DNA of 64,000 nt from Macrococcus armenti (GTDB lineage Bacteria > Bacillota > Bacilli > Staphylococcales > Staphylococcaceae). The DNA lies in assembly GCF_020097135.1 (NCBI RefSeq), contig NZ_CP083608.1:124001-188000 (forward strand), given 5' to 3'. The position numbers and the translations under genes were made by a program. Below the pieces are notes generated by a model. It was given only the letters and a program-made list of their open reading frames with translations, had not been told where the DNA came from and did no database searches. Below, one piece after another: positions 44,432 through 54,596 of the stretch. Each line of letters starts with the position of its first letter. The first letter of the stretch is position 1.

Positions 44432-45193
44432 ATGATGGATGAATCTAACTATGTAATAGAGGCATATGATTTAACGAAGGATTTTAATGGGAAGGTTGCG
44501 GTTAATCACATAAATTTAAACATTAAACGTGGTGAATTGTACGCATTCCTTGGACCAAACGGATCTGGTAAATCTACTACAATTAAGATGCTGATGGGGC
44601 TACTTAAGCCGACATATGGTTCAGTATCTATGTTTAATAAGAATATGCACGATAATGCATTAGAAATTAAACGTCGTATCGCATATATACCGGATACACC
44701 GAACACGCTCGGTAAACTTACAGGGGATGAATATCTGGATTTCTTTGCTTCAATATTTAATATGGATAAAGCAATGTATGAAACAAAGAAAGCGGAATTA
44801 CTGTCATTGTTTGAACTAGAAGGCAAGACGAACCAGCAAATCGAAAGTTACTCGCATGGGATGCGTCAGAAGATTGTTCTCGTTGCGAATTTAATGCATG
44901 AACCAGAAATCATCTTTCTTGATGAACCGACAGTAGGATTAGATCCGCTCAGTACGAGAAATTTAAAAAATTACTTACGCCATCAAGTGAGTCTTGGTAA
45001 GACAGTATTTTTAACGACGCATATATTAGAAATTGCAGAACAATTGGCTGACCGCATCGGTATTATATATGATGGTAATTTAAAGGCCGAAGGGACACTT
45101 CAGGAACTATATGCATTACATCCGGAGCATAGTCGAAGTCTCGAAGATATATTCCTTGCAGTAACAGATAAGCACGAGGTGTCTTATGATTAA
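44432..45193 (+). CDS. ABC transporter ATP-binding protein
   Basis: 253-residue ATPase: Walker A GPNGSGKST near residue 41-49, signature SYSHGMRQK near 141 (the SHG variant seen in ABC-2 exporters), Walker B EIIFLDEPTVGLDP near 162 and the switch histidine in TTHILE. It resembles EcsA/YthP-type exporters. It overlaps the permease gene by eight bases. Role unknown; a drug, peptide or cell-wall precursor exporter is plausible. RBS CGGGAG. Confidence 0.88.
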   Translation: MMDESNYVIEAYDLTKDFNGKVAVNHINLNIKRGELYAFLGPNGSGKSTTIKMLMGLLKPTYGSVSMFNKNMHDNALEIKRRIAYIPDTPNTLGKLTGDEYLDFFASIFNMDKAMYETKKAELLSLFELEGKTNQQIESYSHGMRQKIVLVANLMHEPEIIFLDEPTVGLDPLSTRNLKNYLRHQVSLGKTVFLTTHILEIAEQLADRIGIIYDGNLKAEGTLQELYALHPEHSRSLEDIFLAVTDKHEVSYD

Positions 45194-46757
45194 AGCGATG
45201 TTAAAGATGGAGTGGCAAAGTTTTATTAACACATTCAAAGGAATGTCGAGCAATAATAAAGGATGGACGATATTCGGTATTATCATCGGCATCATTGTAT
45301 TCGTACCTTTAACAATTTTTATCATTACACAAGGATATATGAAAGATAGTCCGGTGCAGCAAGTGATTTTTACATCGTATATATTGTTCATTATGTTTCT
45401 CATACTATTTTTTAGTTCTGTTAAGACGATTATTAATGATTTCTTTATCGAGAAAGATATACAGCAATTAATGACACTTCCGATTGGTATACAGCATATA
45501 TTTATCGTCAAAATGATTAAGATGTGGCTGCTATCGATTGTATGGGTATATTTAATCATTTCTATTACGATGGCAGTGAATTTATATTATATATACGATA
45601 GCATTCATGCGATTATTGTTACGTTAATGATAATGCTCGGGTTGTGTTTAATTTATACGGCAATTACTTTCGCAGCGATTTTCTTATTAACGAAAATATT
45701 GCCGAAGAACAAAATAAATGAAATTATGACAGCGCTTATCGGTATATTCAGTGCAGTAGGTTATTTTATTTATATTGGACCTCTGAATTTGATTGGTAAA
45801 ACATTACCACCGATACCAGATTTTTTACTCGTGCATCAATTAAGCGAAGTTATACATTTAAAATACAGCATATTAATCACTTATATTATTTCCTGCGCAA
45901 TATTATTTTTAGGATGTGCAGTATTTGTGCTGCTGTTTAAACTATTAATACATTACGGTCAGCACGACTTCAATTCGGAAACCGTGCAGCGAAAACGTAA
46001 AGCATACGATGGAGAGATAATGTCACCGGTAAAAGCTTTCCGTTTTAAAGATCAGAAGATGATTTTCAGAGATTTTCGTGAAGTTGCGAATATATTACCA
46101 CAAGTGATTATTCCGATACCGTATTTCATATTTGTCATTATGCAATCAGGTGGGATTTCAGAAATATTAAATTGGTCTGAAACAGTTAAGGCAACGATGC
46201 TATTTGGTATAGCAGCGGGTGGAACTGGGTTTGTTGTAACAGTATTATCTGCACAAATCGCAGCTAAAGATGCTGAGCAATATGACTTGTTATATAGTCT
46301 CCCGATCGATTTCAAAGATGTAGTAAAAGCAAAGTGGCAGATTACATCATTGCTGAGTGGCGGATTGTTTTCTATTCCTCTAGTCATATTTGGAATTTGC
46401 ATCCATCTGAATGTTATTTATATTATGTTCAGCGTTATTACGGCATTTATTACTGCAATGAGTTTATCGCTAGTAGGTATTAATATTGGAATCAGCGAAC
46501 CACAAATTAGTAAAAAGCATGTGAATAAACGCATTTCACCTGGCATGAGTTTCGTATTGATGATTATCCTATCAGGGTTTATCGGTGCAGTCGTAATGAT
46601 GCAGTTTATTATTGGCAGTATGCATCTGAGTTTACTTGCACACTTTTCGATATTAGTTGGAAGCTTAACGCTATTTGGATTGATTATTTATTTTACGATG
46701 ATGAAGAGATGTGTTGAAAAGTATGAACAAGGTTTAAAAATTATAATTGTAGATTAA
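45186..46757 (+). CDS. ABC exporter permease
   Basis: 523-residue membrane protein with roughly 12 hydrophobic segments in clusters (residues ~25-240 and ~310-515), the partner of the preceding ATPase. KMEWQSFINTFKG at the start and EKDIQQLMTLPIGIQHIFIVK, the cytosolic coupling stretch of EcsB/YthQ-like permeases, are visible. The first ATG overlaps the ATPase gene. A terminator follows. Confidence 0.82.
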   Translation: MIKAMLKMEWQSFINTFKGMSSNNKGWTIFGIIIGIIVFVPLTIFIITQGYMKDSPVQQVIFTSYILFIMFLILFFSSVKTIINDFFIEKDIQQLMTLPIGIQHIFIVKMIKMWLLSIVWVYLIISITMAVNLYYIYDSIHAIIVTLMIMLGLCLIYTAITFAAIFLLTKILPKNKINEIMTALIGIFSAVGYFIYIGPLNLIGKTLPPIPDFLLVHQLSEVIHLKYSILITYIISCAILFLGCAVFVLLFKLLIHYGQHDFNSETVQRKRKAYDGEIMSPVKAFRFKDQKMIFRDFREVANILPQVIIPIPYFIFVIMQSGGISEILNWSETVKATMLFGIAAGGTGFVVTVLSAQIAAKDAEQYDLLYSLPIDFKDVVKAKWQITSLLSGGLFSIPLVIFGICIHLNVIYIMFSVITAFITAMSLSLVGINIGISEPQISKKHVNKRISPGMSFVLMIILSGFIGAVVMMQFIIGSMHLSLLAHFSILVGSLTLFGLIIYFTMMKRCVEKYEQGLKIIIVD

Positions 46758-46764
46758 CATTAAA

Positions 46765-46802
46765 AACCCTGCTTAAAATGTCAGAACATTTTAAGCAGGG
46801 TT
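46765..46802. terminator. Bidirectional terminator
   Basis: Sixteen-bp stem (AACCCTGCTTAAAATG and complement) between converging genes; the A run on the left makes it strongest for the minus-strand carboxypeptidase gene. Confidence 0.9.
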
Positions 46803-46811
46803 ATATTGATA

Positions 46812-48101
46812 CTATTTATCTTCCCAAATCTTTCTGAATAATTCAGGTTTGTAATAATATACGAGTAATGCGATACCGGCGATAATGGACAGTAAGCTTA
46901 ACAATACAATCCACCACATGTTTTCCTGGAAGAATATGCGACGTTCATATTTTTTGTTATCTTCAGCCTTAACTGAAGGTGCTTTATATTTATCGGAAAC
47001 GTAATCGCGATCATAGTGGTAGGATAGTTGATTATCTTTGAATACGAACTTACCTTTCACGCCTTTTTTAACTACATCAAATAAATCTTCGTGAACGTAA
47101 AGTTCTTGTCCGTTAATCGTATGTACGCCTTTTGATAGCATTTTTTTATATTTATATTCGCTGTAAACTTTGTCCATTATTGCATTGGTCATAATATTTC
47201 TGTTGAATTCAGCAGGTGGATCGTACCAACTCTCAACGCCCATCATGACCTGTATAATTCTCATATTGTTTTTTGTGCCTGTAATTGCAGTATTAAATCC
47301 TGCAGTATCACTAGAGCCTGTCTTTAAGCCGTCGACACCTTTGTAACCAAGTTTTGCACCTTCTAGTGAATGATTGTATGTATGGAATGTTTCCTCGTCA
47401 ATCGTTCCTTTTTTAACAGTTACGTTCACTTGTTTCGTATACTTAATTATTTCTGGGTACTCGTTTATAAGATGTTGACATAAAATCGCAAAATCTTTAG
47501 CGCTGGAGATATTGTCTGTATCCTCCTGGTAACGCTCAGGCTTATACTGCAGTAATAAGTTATTTGGTGGTCCGGCAGGGTTATAGAACTTTGTATGTTT
47601 CATACCAAGATGCTTTGCTTCTTTATTCATCATATCTACAAAGTCAGAATCATCTTTCGTTACAAGACTGGATAACATAAATGTTGCAGCATTACTGGAA
47701 TTTGTAATAACAATAGGCATTAATTCTTCTACAGTATACTCTGCGTTCAATCTGAAACGATTATTGCTCAGAGCAGGGAGCTTAGAAATATTGTAAAACT
47801 TATCCGTTACTTTCACTTTAGTATGATAGTTAATCTTTCCCTTATCCATTTCTTTCATAAATATATATAAAGTCATTAGTTTAGACATAGAAGCAGGCGG
47901 CCACTTCGTATCTGCATGATCACTATACAGCACTTGACCAGTCTTTGAAGCGATTACGATTGTGCCTTTCGGATTGTACGATGGATTGATAAAGTTACCA
48001 GCTTCGTTTGCAATTTCATAAGGTGCTTTTGCAAATGCTGTTTGTGAAAAGCAAAGAGTCGTTATTAAAACGATAGAGAGTAAAGCATAAAAAACTTTCA
48101 T
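46812..48101 (-). CDS. D-alanyl-D-alanine carboxypeptidase / PBP4-type penicillin-binding protein
   Basis: 429-residue low-molecular-mass PBP, the size of S. aureus PBP4. A signal peptide (MKVFYALLSIVLITTLCF, cleavage near AFA-KA) is followed by the serine peptidase domain: S71-x-x-K74 (SMSK), S135-x-N137 (SSN) and K260-T-G262. A beta-rich C-terminal domain and a membrane anchor (MWWIVLLSLLSIIAG) end it. It trims or cross-links peptidoglycan and can bind beta-lactams. Start at 48101 with GAGG nine bases upstream; an upstream in-frame ATG would precede the signal. Confidence 0.88.
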   Translation of the reverse strand: MKVFYALLSIVLITTLCFSQTAFAKAPYEIANEAGNFINPSYNPKGTIVIASKTGQVLYSDHADTKWPPASMSKLMTLYIFMKEMDKGKINYHTKVKVTDKFYNISKLPALSNNRFRLNAEYTVEELMPIVITNSSNAATFMLSSLVTKDDSDFVDMMNKEAKHLGMKHTKFYNPAGPPNNLLLQYKPERYQEDTDNISSAKDFAILCQHLINEYPEIIKYTKQVNVTVKKGTIDEETFHTYNHSLEGAKLGYKGVDGLKTGSSDTAGFNTAITGTKNNMRIIQVMMGVESWYDPPAEFNRNIMTNAIMDKVYSEYKYKKMLSKGVHTINGQELYVHEDLFDVVKKGVKGKFVFKDNQLSYHYDRDYVSDKYKAPSVKAEDNKKYERRIFFQENMWWIVLLSLLSIIAGIALLVYYYKPELFRKIWEDK

Positions 48102-48316
48102 TATATAGAACCTCAACATAAATTATTAGAATACAATATTATTCTATCATACAGAGTAATAACTATAAATTTTATATTTAATAAAACGAAAAAACTTATG
48201 TTAGCGTTTTACTTAGAAAGAAAATATCTTTAATATTCGAGTTTTATCTAAAATATTATAACTCCATGAAAAAATGTTCGTTTTTTCGTGAAAAAAAGTG
48301 TACTTAAATTGATTAA

Positions 48317-48339
48317 TACGTGATATAATCAATCACGTA
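48317..48339. promoter_or_regulatory. Palindrome over the nupC-type promoter
   Basis: TACGTGAT-ATAATCA-ATCACGTA: perfect eight-base arms, and the box TATAAT (48324-48329) lies in it, 34 bases before the gene. It looks like an operator covering the -10 region. The rest of the 261-base gap is AT-rich with a small imperfect hairpin near 48270. Confidence 0.65.
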
Positions 48340-48362
48340 AAATTTAATTAAAGGTGGAAAAA

Positions 48363-49565
48363 ATGAATACTTATTTAATTTTAAACGTTATTGGTATCTT
48401 TGTCTTTGTTTTAGTTGCGTTCCTTTTCTCACGTGATAAGAAAAATATTAACTGGAAATCAGTAGCGATTATGCTCGTATTAAACTTATTCTTAGCATGG
48501 TTCTTTACTCAATTCCCATACGGTCGTATCGGAGTTAAAGCTGTTGCAGATGCATTCAGCTGGATGTTAGGAGCTGCATATAAAGGTATCGGGATGCCAT
48601 TCGCGAGCTTTGTAGCAGATATGTCTAAGATGGATATGGCAGTTGCCGCACTACTTCCTATCTTATTCGTAGTACCACTTTTTGACATATTAATGTATAT
48701 CGGTGTATTACCATTCATTATTAAATGGATGGGCTGGTTAATCGGTAAAGTTACTGGTCAACCGAAATTTGAATCATTCTATTCAATTGAAATGATGGTA
48801 CTAGGTAACACTGAAGCATTAGCAGTATCTAATGCACAAGTACGTCAAATGAACGAAACACGTGTACTTACAATCGCATTAATGTCAATGAGCTGTATTT
48901 CAGGTTCTATCGTAGGTGCATATATTTCAATGATGCCGGGTGAGCTTGTATTAACAGCGATTCCGTTAAACATTATCAATGCAATGATTATCGCAACAAT
49001 TTTAAATCCGGTTAAAGTAACAGCGGATGAAGATTACGTTGTAGAAATTAAAGCCGAGAAACGTCAGCCATTCTTCTCATTCTTAGGAGATTCTGTATTA
49101 GGTGCTGGTAAATTAGTATTAATCATTATTGCATTTTTAATTGCATTCGTATCACTTGCAAACTTTATTGATATGTTATTAGGTTTATTACCAGGAAAAA
49201 TAACATTAAGCATTATTCTTGGATGGATTATGGCACCATTTGCGATGCTTTTAGGTTTACCTTGGGCTGAAGCACAAGTTGTTGGTGGACATATGGCAAC
49301 AAAAGTTATTACTAATGAATTCGTAGTAATGTTAGGCATTAAAGATCAGTTAAAGTCATTCTCACCACATATGACTGCTGTTCTTGTAACATTCTTAATT
49401 TCATTTGCGAACTTCTCAACAGTAGGTATGATTATTGGTACTTTAAAAGGTATTGTTAATGAGAAGACAGCGGACTTCGTAAGTAAATATGTACCGATGA
49501 TGTTATTATCAGGTATTTTAGTATCTTTATTATCAGCAGCATTTGTAGGGCTGTTCACTTGGTAA
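48363..49565 (+). CDS. nupC: Concentrative nucleoside transporter NupC
   Basis: 400-residue membrane protein of the CNT family with about ten helices and two re-entrant loops. Typical motifs: GQPKFESFYSIEMMVLGNTEALAVSNAQVRQM in the first half and ILGWIMAPFAMLLGLPWAEA, SFANFSTVGMIIGTLKG in the second. It imports nucleosides by H+ or Na+ symport, feeding salvage enzymes such as DeoD. The ATG at 48363 follows AAGGTGG. A palindrome over the -10 region suggests nucleoside-dependent control. Closed by a terminator at 49573. Confidence 0.92.
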   Translation: MNTYLILNVIGIFVFVLVAFLFSRDKKNINWKSVAIMLVLNLFLAWFFTQFPYGRIGVKAVADAFSWMLGAAYKGIGMPFASFVADMSKMDMAVAALLPILFVVPLFDILMYIGVLPFIIKWMGWLIGKVTGQPKFESFYSIEMMVLGNTEALAVSNAQVRQMNETRVLTIALMSMSCISGSIVGAYISMMPGELVLTAIPLNIINAMIIATILNPVKVTADEDYVVEIKAEKRQPFFSFLGDSVLGAGKLVLIIIAFLIAFVSLANFIDMLLGLLPGKITLSIILGWIMAPFAMLLGLPWAEAQVVGGHMATKVITNEFVVMLGIKDQLKSFSPHMTAVLVTFLISFANFSTVGMIIGTLKGIVNEKTADFVSKYVPMMLLSGILVSLLSAAFVGLFTW

Positions 49566-49572
49566 TATAGAG

Positions 49573-49607
49573 ATAAACCGAACTCAATTGCGAGTTCGGT
49601 TTTTATT
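49573..49607 (+). terminator. Terminator after nupC
   Basis: Eleven-bp stem with ACCGAACTC and GAGTTCGGT arms followed by TTTTTATTT, seven bases after the stop. Confidence 0.9.
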
Positions 49608-49644
49608 TATGTAAATGATTATGAAATAAAATTACTTGGAAAAT

Positions 49645-49658
49645 TGGAAACGTTTCCA
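49645..49658. promoter_or_regulatory. CcpA cre site before lctP-ldh
   Basis: TGGAAACGTTTCCA matches the cre consensus TGNAANCGNTNNCA at every fixed base and is a perfect palindrome, 153 bases before lctP. It predicts carbon catabolite control. Confidence 0.8.
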
Positions 49659-49667
49659 CCTGTGTAT

Positions 49668-49685
49668 TTGTGAATTAAATCACAA
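49668..49685. promoter_or_regulatory. Rex operator before lctP-ldh
   Basis: TTGTGAATTAAATCACAA fits the Rex consensus TTGTGAAWWWWTTCACAA with one mismatch (T to A at position 12). Rex represses lactate genes when the NADH/NAD ratio is low. Confidence 0.85.
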
Positions 49686-49810
49686 AAACTATTGCAATCC
49701 ATTGTTAATGGTAGTATTATAAAACTGTAATAAATAAATTTGAAGAAAAAGTGATACAGATTATTTCATAAATTCATGATTTGATGAAGAAAAAGTGAGG
49801 AGAATGTCTT

Positions 49811-51406
49811 ATGTTTGTAAGTAGTTTTGATCCATTTGGCAATTTAGCATTATCTGCTATTGTTGCTGCAGTACCGATTATTTTATTCTTGTTATGTTTA
49901 ACATTACTTAAGATGAAAGGTATTAACGCTGCTCTAATTACATTAGTCGTAACAACGTTAATTGCACTCTTCGTATTTAAATTACCTGGTGCAGTTGCAG
50001 TCGGTGGTGTAACAGAAGGAGTAGTGCAAGGTTTATTCCCGATAGGTTACATCATTATTATGGCAGTATGGCTTTATAAAGTAACAGTTGAGAGTGGAAA
50101 GTTTAAAGTTATTCAAGATTCAATTTCTGGTATCTCACCTGACCAACGTGTTCAGCTTTTGTTAATTGGTTTTTGTTTTAATGCATTTTTAGAAGGAGCA
50201 GCTGGTTTTGGTGTTCCGATTGCGATTTGTGCAGTATTACTTGTACAGCTTGGCTTCAAACCGTTACAAGCTGCAATGTTCTGTTTAATTGCAAACGGTG
50301 CATCAGGTGCATTTGGTGCAATTGGTATTCCGGTAGGTATCGTTAATACGCTAGGTTTAAAAGGTGGCGTAACAGCGATGGAAGTATCTCAGATGACAGC
50401 CTATACATTACCGATTATTAACATTGCAATTCCTTTTGTATTGATTTTTATACTTGATGGCTTTAAAGGTATTAAAGAAACAATGCCTGCGATTTTAGTG
50501 TCAGGATTAACATATGCACTAACACAAGTAGTTATTACTATAACAATGGGACCTGAACTTGCAGATATTATTCCTTCATTGCTGGCGATGGCAGCACTCG
50601 CTGTTTTCTGTAATAAATGGCAACCGAAACATGTATTCAGATTATCAGATGATAAAGTTGAGGTTGTAGAACATCCGCTTAAAGAAATTGTCTCAGCATG
50701 GAGCCCATTCATGTTCTTAACAGGATTTGTACTTGTATGGAGCTTACCTTCATTTAAAGCATTGTTTGCTGAAGGTGGCCCTTTACAAAAATCAATTATC
50801 TTATTCCAGATGCCAGGAACATTTAACGAAACTTTACAAAAAGGTGTTATGCTTAAACTAGATTTTCTAGGTGCAACTGGAACTGCGATATTATTAGCTG
50901 TAATTGTAACAATTTTAACTTCAAAAACAATGGACTTTGGTAAAGCATTATCGTTATTAAAATTAACGGTCAAAGAATTATGGATTCCGGTTATTACAAT
51001 TTGTGCGATATTAGCGATTGCGAAGCTTACAACTTATAGTGGTCTAACAGTTGCAATGGGTCAGGCGATTGCAAAAACGGGCGTAATATTCCCGTTACTT
51101 TCTCCGATACTCGGATGGATTGGTGTATTTATGACAGGATCAGTAGTAAATAACAATGTTCTGTTTGCATCAATTCAGGCAACAGCAGGACATACAATCG
51201 GTACTAGCCCGGCATTACTTGTTGCAGCGAATACAGCAGGTGGTGTTATGGCGAAACTGATTTCACCACAATCAATTGCGATTGCAACAGCTGCAGTTGG
51301 TGAAGTAGGTCAGGAATCCAAATTACTTAACATGACATTGAAATATAGTATCGCATTACTCGTATTTGTTTGTATCTGGACATTTGCATTAAGTATGGTA
51401 CTTTAA
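49811..51406 (+). CDS. lctP: L-lactate permease LctP
   Basis: 531-residue membrane protein with about 13 hydrophobic helices, the family's normal size. Conserved stretches: AFLEGAAGFGVPIAICAVLLVQLGF, ANGASGAFGAIGIPVG, LDFLGATGTAILLAV, GVFMTGSVVNNNVLFASIQ and ANTAGGVMAKLISPQSIAIA. It moves lactate with protons in either direction. It is followed by ldh after 27 bases and shares cre and Rex sites upstream. Start ATG with GTGAGGAG before it. Confidence 0.95.
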   Translation: MFVSSFDPFGNLALSAIVAAVPIILFLLCLTLLKMKGINAALITLVVTTLIALFVFKLPGAVAVGGVTEGVVQGLFPIGYIIIMAVWLYKVTVESGKFKVIQDSISGISPDQRVQLLLIGFCFNAFLEGAAGFGVPIAICAVLLVQLGFKPLQAAMFCLIANGASGAFGAIGIPVGIVNTLGLKGGVTAMEVSQMTAYTLPIINIAIPFVLIFILDGFKGIKETMPAILVSGLTYALTQVVITITMGPELADIIPSLLAMAALAVFCNKWQPKHVFRLSDDKVEVVEHPLKEIVSAWSPFMFLTGFVLVWSLPSFKALFAEGGPLQKSIILFQMPGTFNETLQKGVMLKLDFLGATGTAILLAVIVTILTSKTMDFGKALSLLKLTVKELWIPVITICAILAIAKLTTYSGLTVAMGQAIAKTGVIFPLLSPILGWIGVFMTGSVVNNNVLFASIQATAGHTIGTSPALLVAANTAGGVMAKLISPQSIAIATAAVGEVGQESKLLNMTLKYSIALLVFVCIWTFALSMVL

Positions 51407-52381
<975 letters not shown>

Positions 52382-52391
52382 TTTAAATGAT

Positions 52392-52428
52392 ATAAGCCAC
52401 TCAACCAATTAAGTTGAGTGGCTTTATT
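52392..52428 (+). terminator. Terminator of lctP-ldh
   Basis: Thirteen-bp stem (AAGCCACTCAAC and GTTGAGTGGCTT) followed by a T-rich tail, ten bases after the ldh stop. Confidence 0.9.
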
Positions 52429-52567
52429 GTGTATTCGGCGTTTATTAATAATATATGAAGGGAATAGATTTAAAGGTTAAATTGAGCGATTTATTCTATA
52501 ACGTTGAAAGTATGTAAAAATTTCGATAAGCTTATAAAACGATGATTAAGACAGAAGGAGGAAACGT

Positions 52568-53401
52568 ATGAATATATCAGCGAAATCAATATTTTTTGTA
52601 ATACTCGGTTCACTTATATTTTCACTTGCAGTGAACACATTTATTATACCTGCAAACCTTGGAGAAGGCGGCGTCACAGGGATGTCGTTAATCTTCCTCT
52701 ATAAATTTGGATGGTCTCCTGCTATTACAACTTTATTAATGAACGTTGTGTTATTGATTGTTGGTTTTAAATTTTTATCGAAACGTTCAATGATATTAAC
52801 GATTTTATCAATCATCTCGTTGTCGATATTTTTAAAACTTACTGAGCCGCTTCAATTGCACTTAAAAGAAGTGTTAGTAAGTACAATTTTTGGTGGATTT
52901 TTAGTTGGAGTAGGTATTGGTATGATCGTACTTGTTGGAGGTACGACGGCAGGGACTACTATTCTGGCAAGAATTGCACATAAGTATCTGGATGTGAATA
53001 CGTCATATGCGTTATTATTCTTTGATTTGATTGTTGTTGCACTGTCGTTAACAGTAATTCCTGTTGAACGTGCATTATTAACAGTACTGAGTCTATATAT
53101 CGGTACGAAATCGATGGATATGATGATTGAAGGATTAAATCCAAAAAAAGCCATTACAATCATTTCACAAAACCCAGAACCGATTGCAAAGATGCTCGAC
53201 GAAGATATCGGACGCGGTGTTACGATATTAAACGGACACGGGTACTATACGAAACGCGAAACAGATATTTTGTATTGTGTGATTAATAAATTACAGCTAA
53301 CACGTACGAAACGTATGATTAAAAAAATTGATGAAAATGCATTCGTAGTCGTGCATGATGTACGAGACGTGCTCGGCAATGGATTTATGACGGAAGATTA
53401 A
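52568..53401 (+). CDS. YitT family membrane protein
   Basis: 277-residue protein with five or six hydrophobic helices of the DUF161 repeat (NTFIIPANLGEGGVTGMSLIF and GFLVGVGIGMIVLVGGTTAGTTILARI) and a C-terminal soluble DUF2179 domain of about 90 residues (DIGRGVTILNGHGYYTKRE). Members are common in Firmicutes; their substrate is not established. RBS GGAGGAAACGT upstream of the ATG. It stands alone, with a bidirectional terminator behind it. Confidence 0.88.
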   Translation: MNISAKSIFFVILGSLIFSLAVNTFIIPANLGEGGVTGMSLIFLYKFGWSPAITTLLMNVVLLIVGFKFLSKRSMILTILSIISLSIFLKLTEPLQLHLKEVLVSTIFGGFLVGVGIGMIVLVGGTTAGTTILARIAHKYLDVNTSYALLFFDLIVVALSLTVIPVERALLTVLSLYIGTKSMDMMIEGLNPKKAITIISQNPEPIAKMLDEDIGRGVTILNGHGYYTKRETDILYCVINKLQLTRTKRMIKKIDENAFVVVHDVRDVLGNGFMTED

Positions 53402-53407
53402 TATCGA

Positions 53408-53454
53408 GAAAAAGCGCTGAATAAATCATTCTTTGATTTATTCAGCGCTTTTAT
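53408..53454. terminator. Bidirectional terminator
   Basis: Perfect 19-bp stem (AAAAGCGCTGAATAAATCA and complement, five-base loop) between converging yitT-like and reductase genes. Confidence 0.93.
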
Positions 53455-53463
53455 TACTAAAAA

Positions 53464-54498
53464 CTACTCATGATGCATAATTGTGTCTTTAATAATTTTA
53501 TTCTTTTCTTCAAATACTGGATTGTGACTTGAAACAATGCCATAGCTTTCAGCTTCAGGATCTAAATATGATTTGATTTTGTTGACGGCAATAGCAGCAT
53601 CGTGAAAACATCCTGCAATTAAATTGACTTTTGCATCGTGTTTTAATATATCACCAATAGCATATACACCCTCTATATTCGTACTACCATCTGCATCCCC
53701 TGCAATATAGAAATTATCGATGCGATTCAACTGAACATCACTTTTATCAAGCAACTCAGAATCCATATGAAAACCATGGTTAATAATTACTTCATCGACA
53801 TCAAGTGTATGCGTGGAATGGTCGCTTCTTTTTATGATTGCTGAAGTAATATAGTCATCCTCTGCATTAAATGATTCTATCCATTGATTCGTAAGTTTTA
53901 CAACACGTAAGTCATCAAGCTTTCTTACCATTTCCTCATGACCTTTAAAGTCTTCTTTACGACAAATAATATGAACAGATGCAGCATATGGGGCAATATC
54001 TCTTGCCCAGTCGACCGCTGTATTACCACCACCTGATATCAGCACACGTTTTCCTTTGAAGCGTTGTAATGATCTCACGACATAATGCAAGTTGTTAATT
54101 TCGAAACGTTCGGCATCTTTTATTTCAAGTTTTACCGGATTGATAATGCCTGAACCGATTGCAAGGATAACGGTACGTGATAAATATGTAGCAGCGTTTG
54201 TCTCAACTTCAAAATGATCAGTGCATTTCTTTATATTTAAAACCTTTTCGTTTAGTTTTACTTCCGGATAGAAAGTCATTCCTTGTTTAATCAGGTCTTC
54301 CATAATATACGCTGCAGGTTTTGCCGGCATTGCACCAATATCCCATACAATTTTCTCGGGATATAAATTGAGTTTACCTCCGAGCTGCTGATTATACTCT
54401 ATTATTCGAACACTTAAACCACGTAATCCTGCATAGAAACTTGCGTATAAACCAGCAGGACCACCACCAATAATCGTAACATCTTTTATATTCGACAC
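53464..54498 (-). CDS. Ferredoxin/flavodoxin-NADP reductase-like flavoenzyme, possible siderophore reductase IruO
   Basis: 344-residue thioredoxin-reductase-fold protein without the CxxC redox pair. FAD site GGGPAGLYASFYAGLRG at the N-terminus, NADPH site ISGGGNTAVDWARD near 155-168 and a final FAD strand IEGVYAIGDIL are seen. It is very like the S. aureus enzyme annotated as ferredoxin-NADP reductase and, as I recall, studied as IruO, an NADPH-dependent reductase of ferric hydroxamates. The context agrees: it is divergent from fhuCBG, and a perfect Fur box lies 55 bases from its start. RBS AAGGAGATGACGG. Confidence 0.83.
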   Translation of the reverse strand: MSNIKDVTIIGGGPAGLYASFYAGLRGLSVRIIEYNQQLGGKLNLYPEKIVWDIGAMPAKPAAYIMEDLIKQGMTFYPEVKLNEKVLNIKKCTDHFEVETNAATYLSRTVILAIGSGIINPVKLEIKDAERFEINNLHYVVRSLQRFKGKRVLISGGGNTAVDWARDIAPYAASVHIICRKEDFKGHEEMVRKLDDLRVVKLTNQWIESFNAEDDYITSAIIKRSDHSTHTLDVDEVIINHGFHMDSELLDKSDVQLNRIDNFYIAGDADGSTNIEGVYAIGDILKHDAKVNLIAGCFHDAAIAVNKIKSYLDPEAESYGIVSSHNPVFEEKNKIIKDTIMHHE

Positions 54499-54552
54499 AA
54501 TCCGTCATCTCCTTCTTGCTAATATAATTATTATACATTAAAATAGTCATAT

Positions 54553-54567
54553 TGATAATCATTATCA
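54553..54567. promoter_or_regulatory. Fur box between the reductase and fhuCBG
   Basis: TGATAATCATTATCA is a perfect match to the 7-1-7 Fur consensus, 30 bases before fhuC and 55 before the divergent reductase, so it can control both. Confidence 0.93.
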
Positions 54568-54596
54568 ATTAATGGTAATGGAGAAGGTAGGATAAA

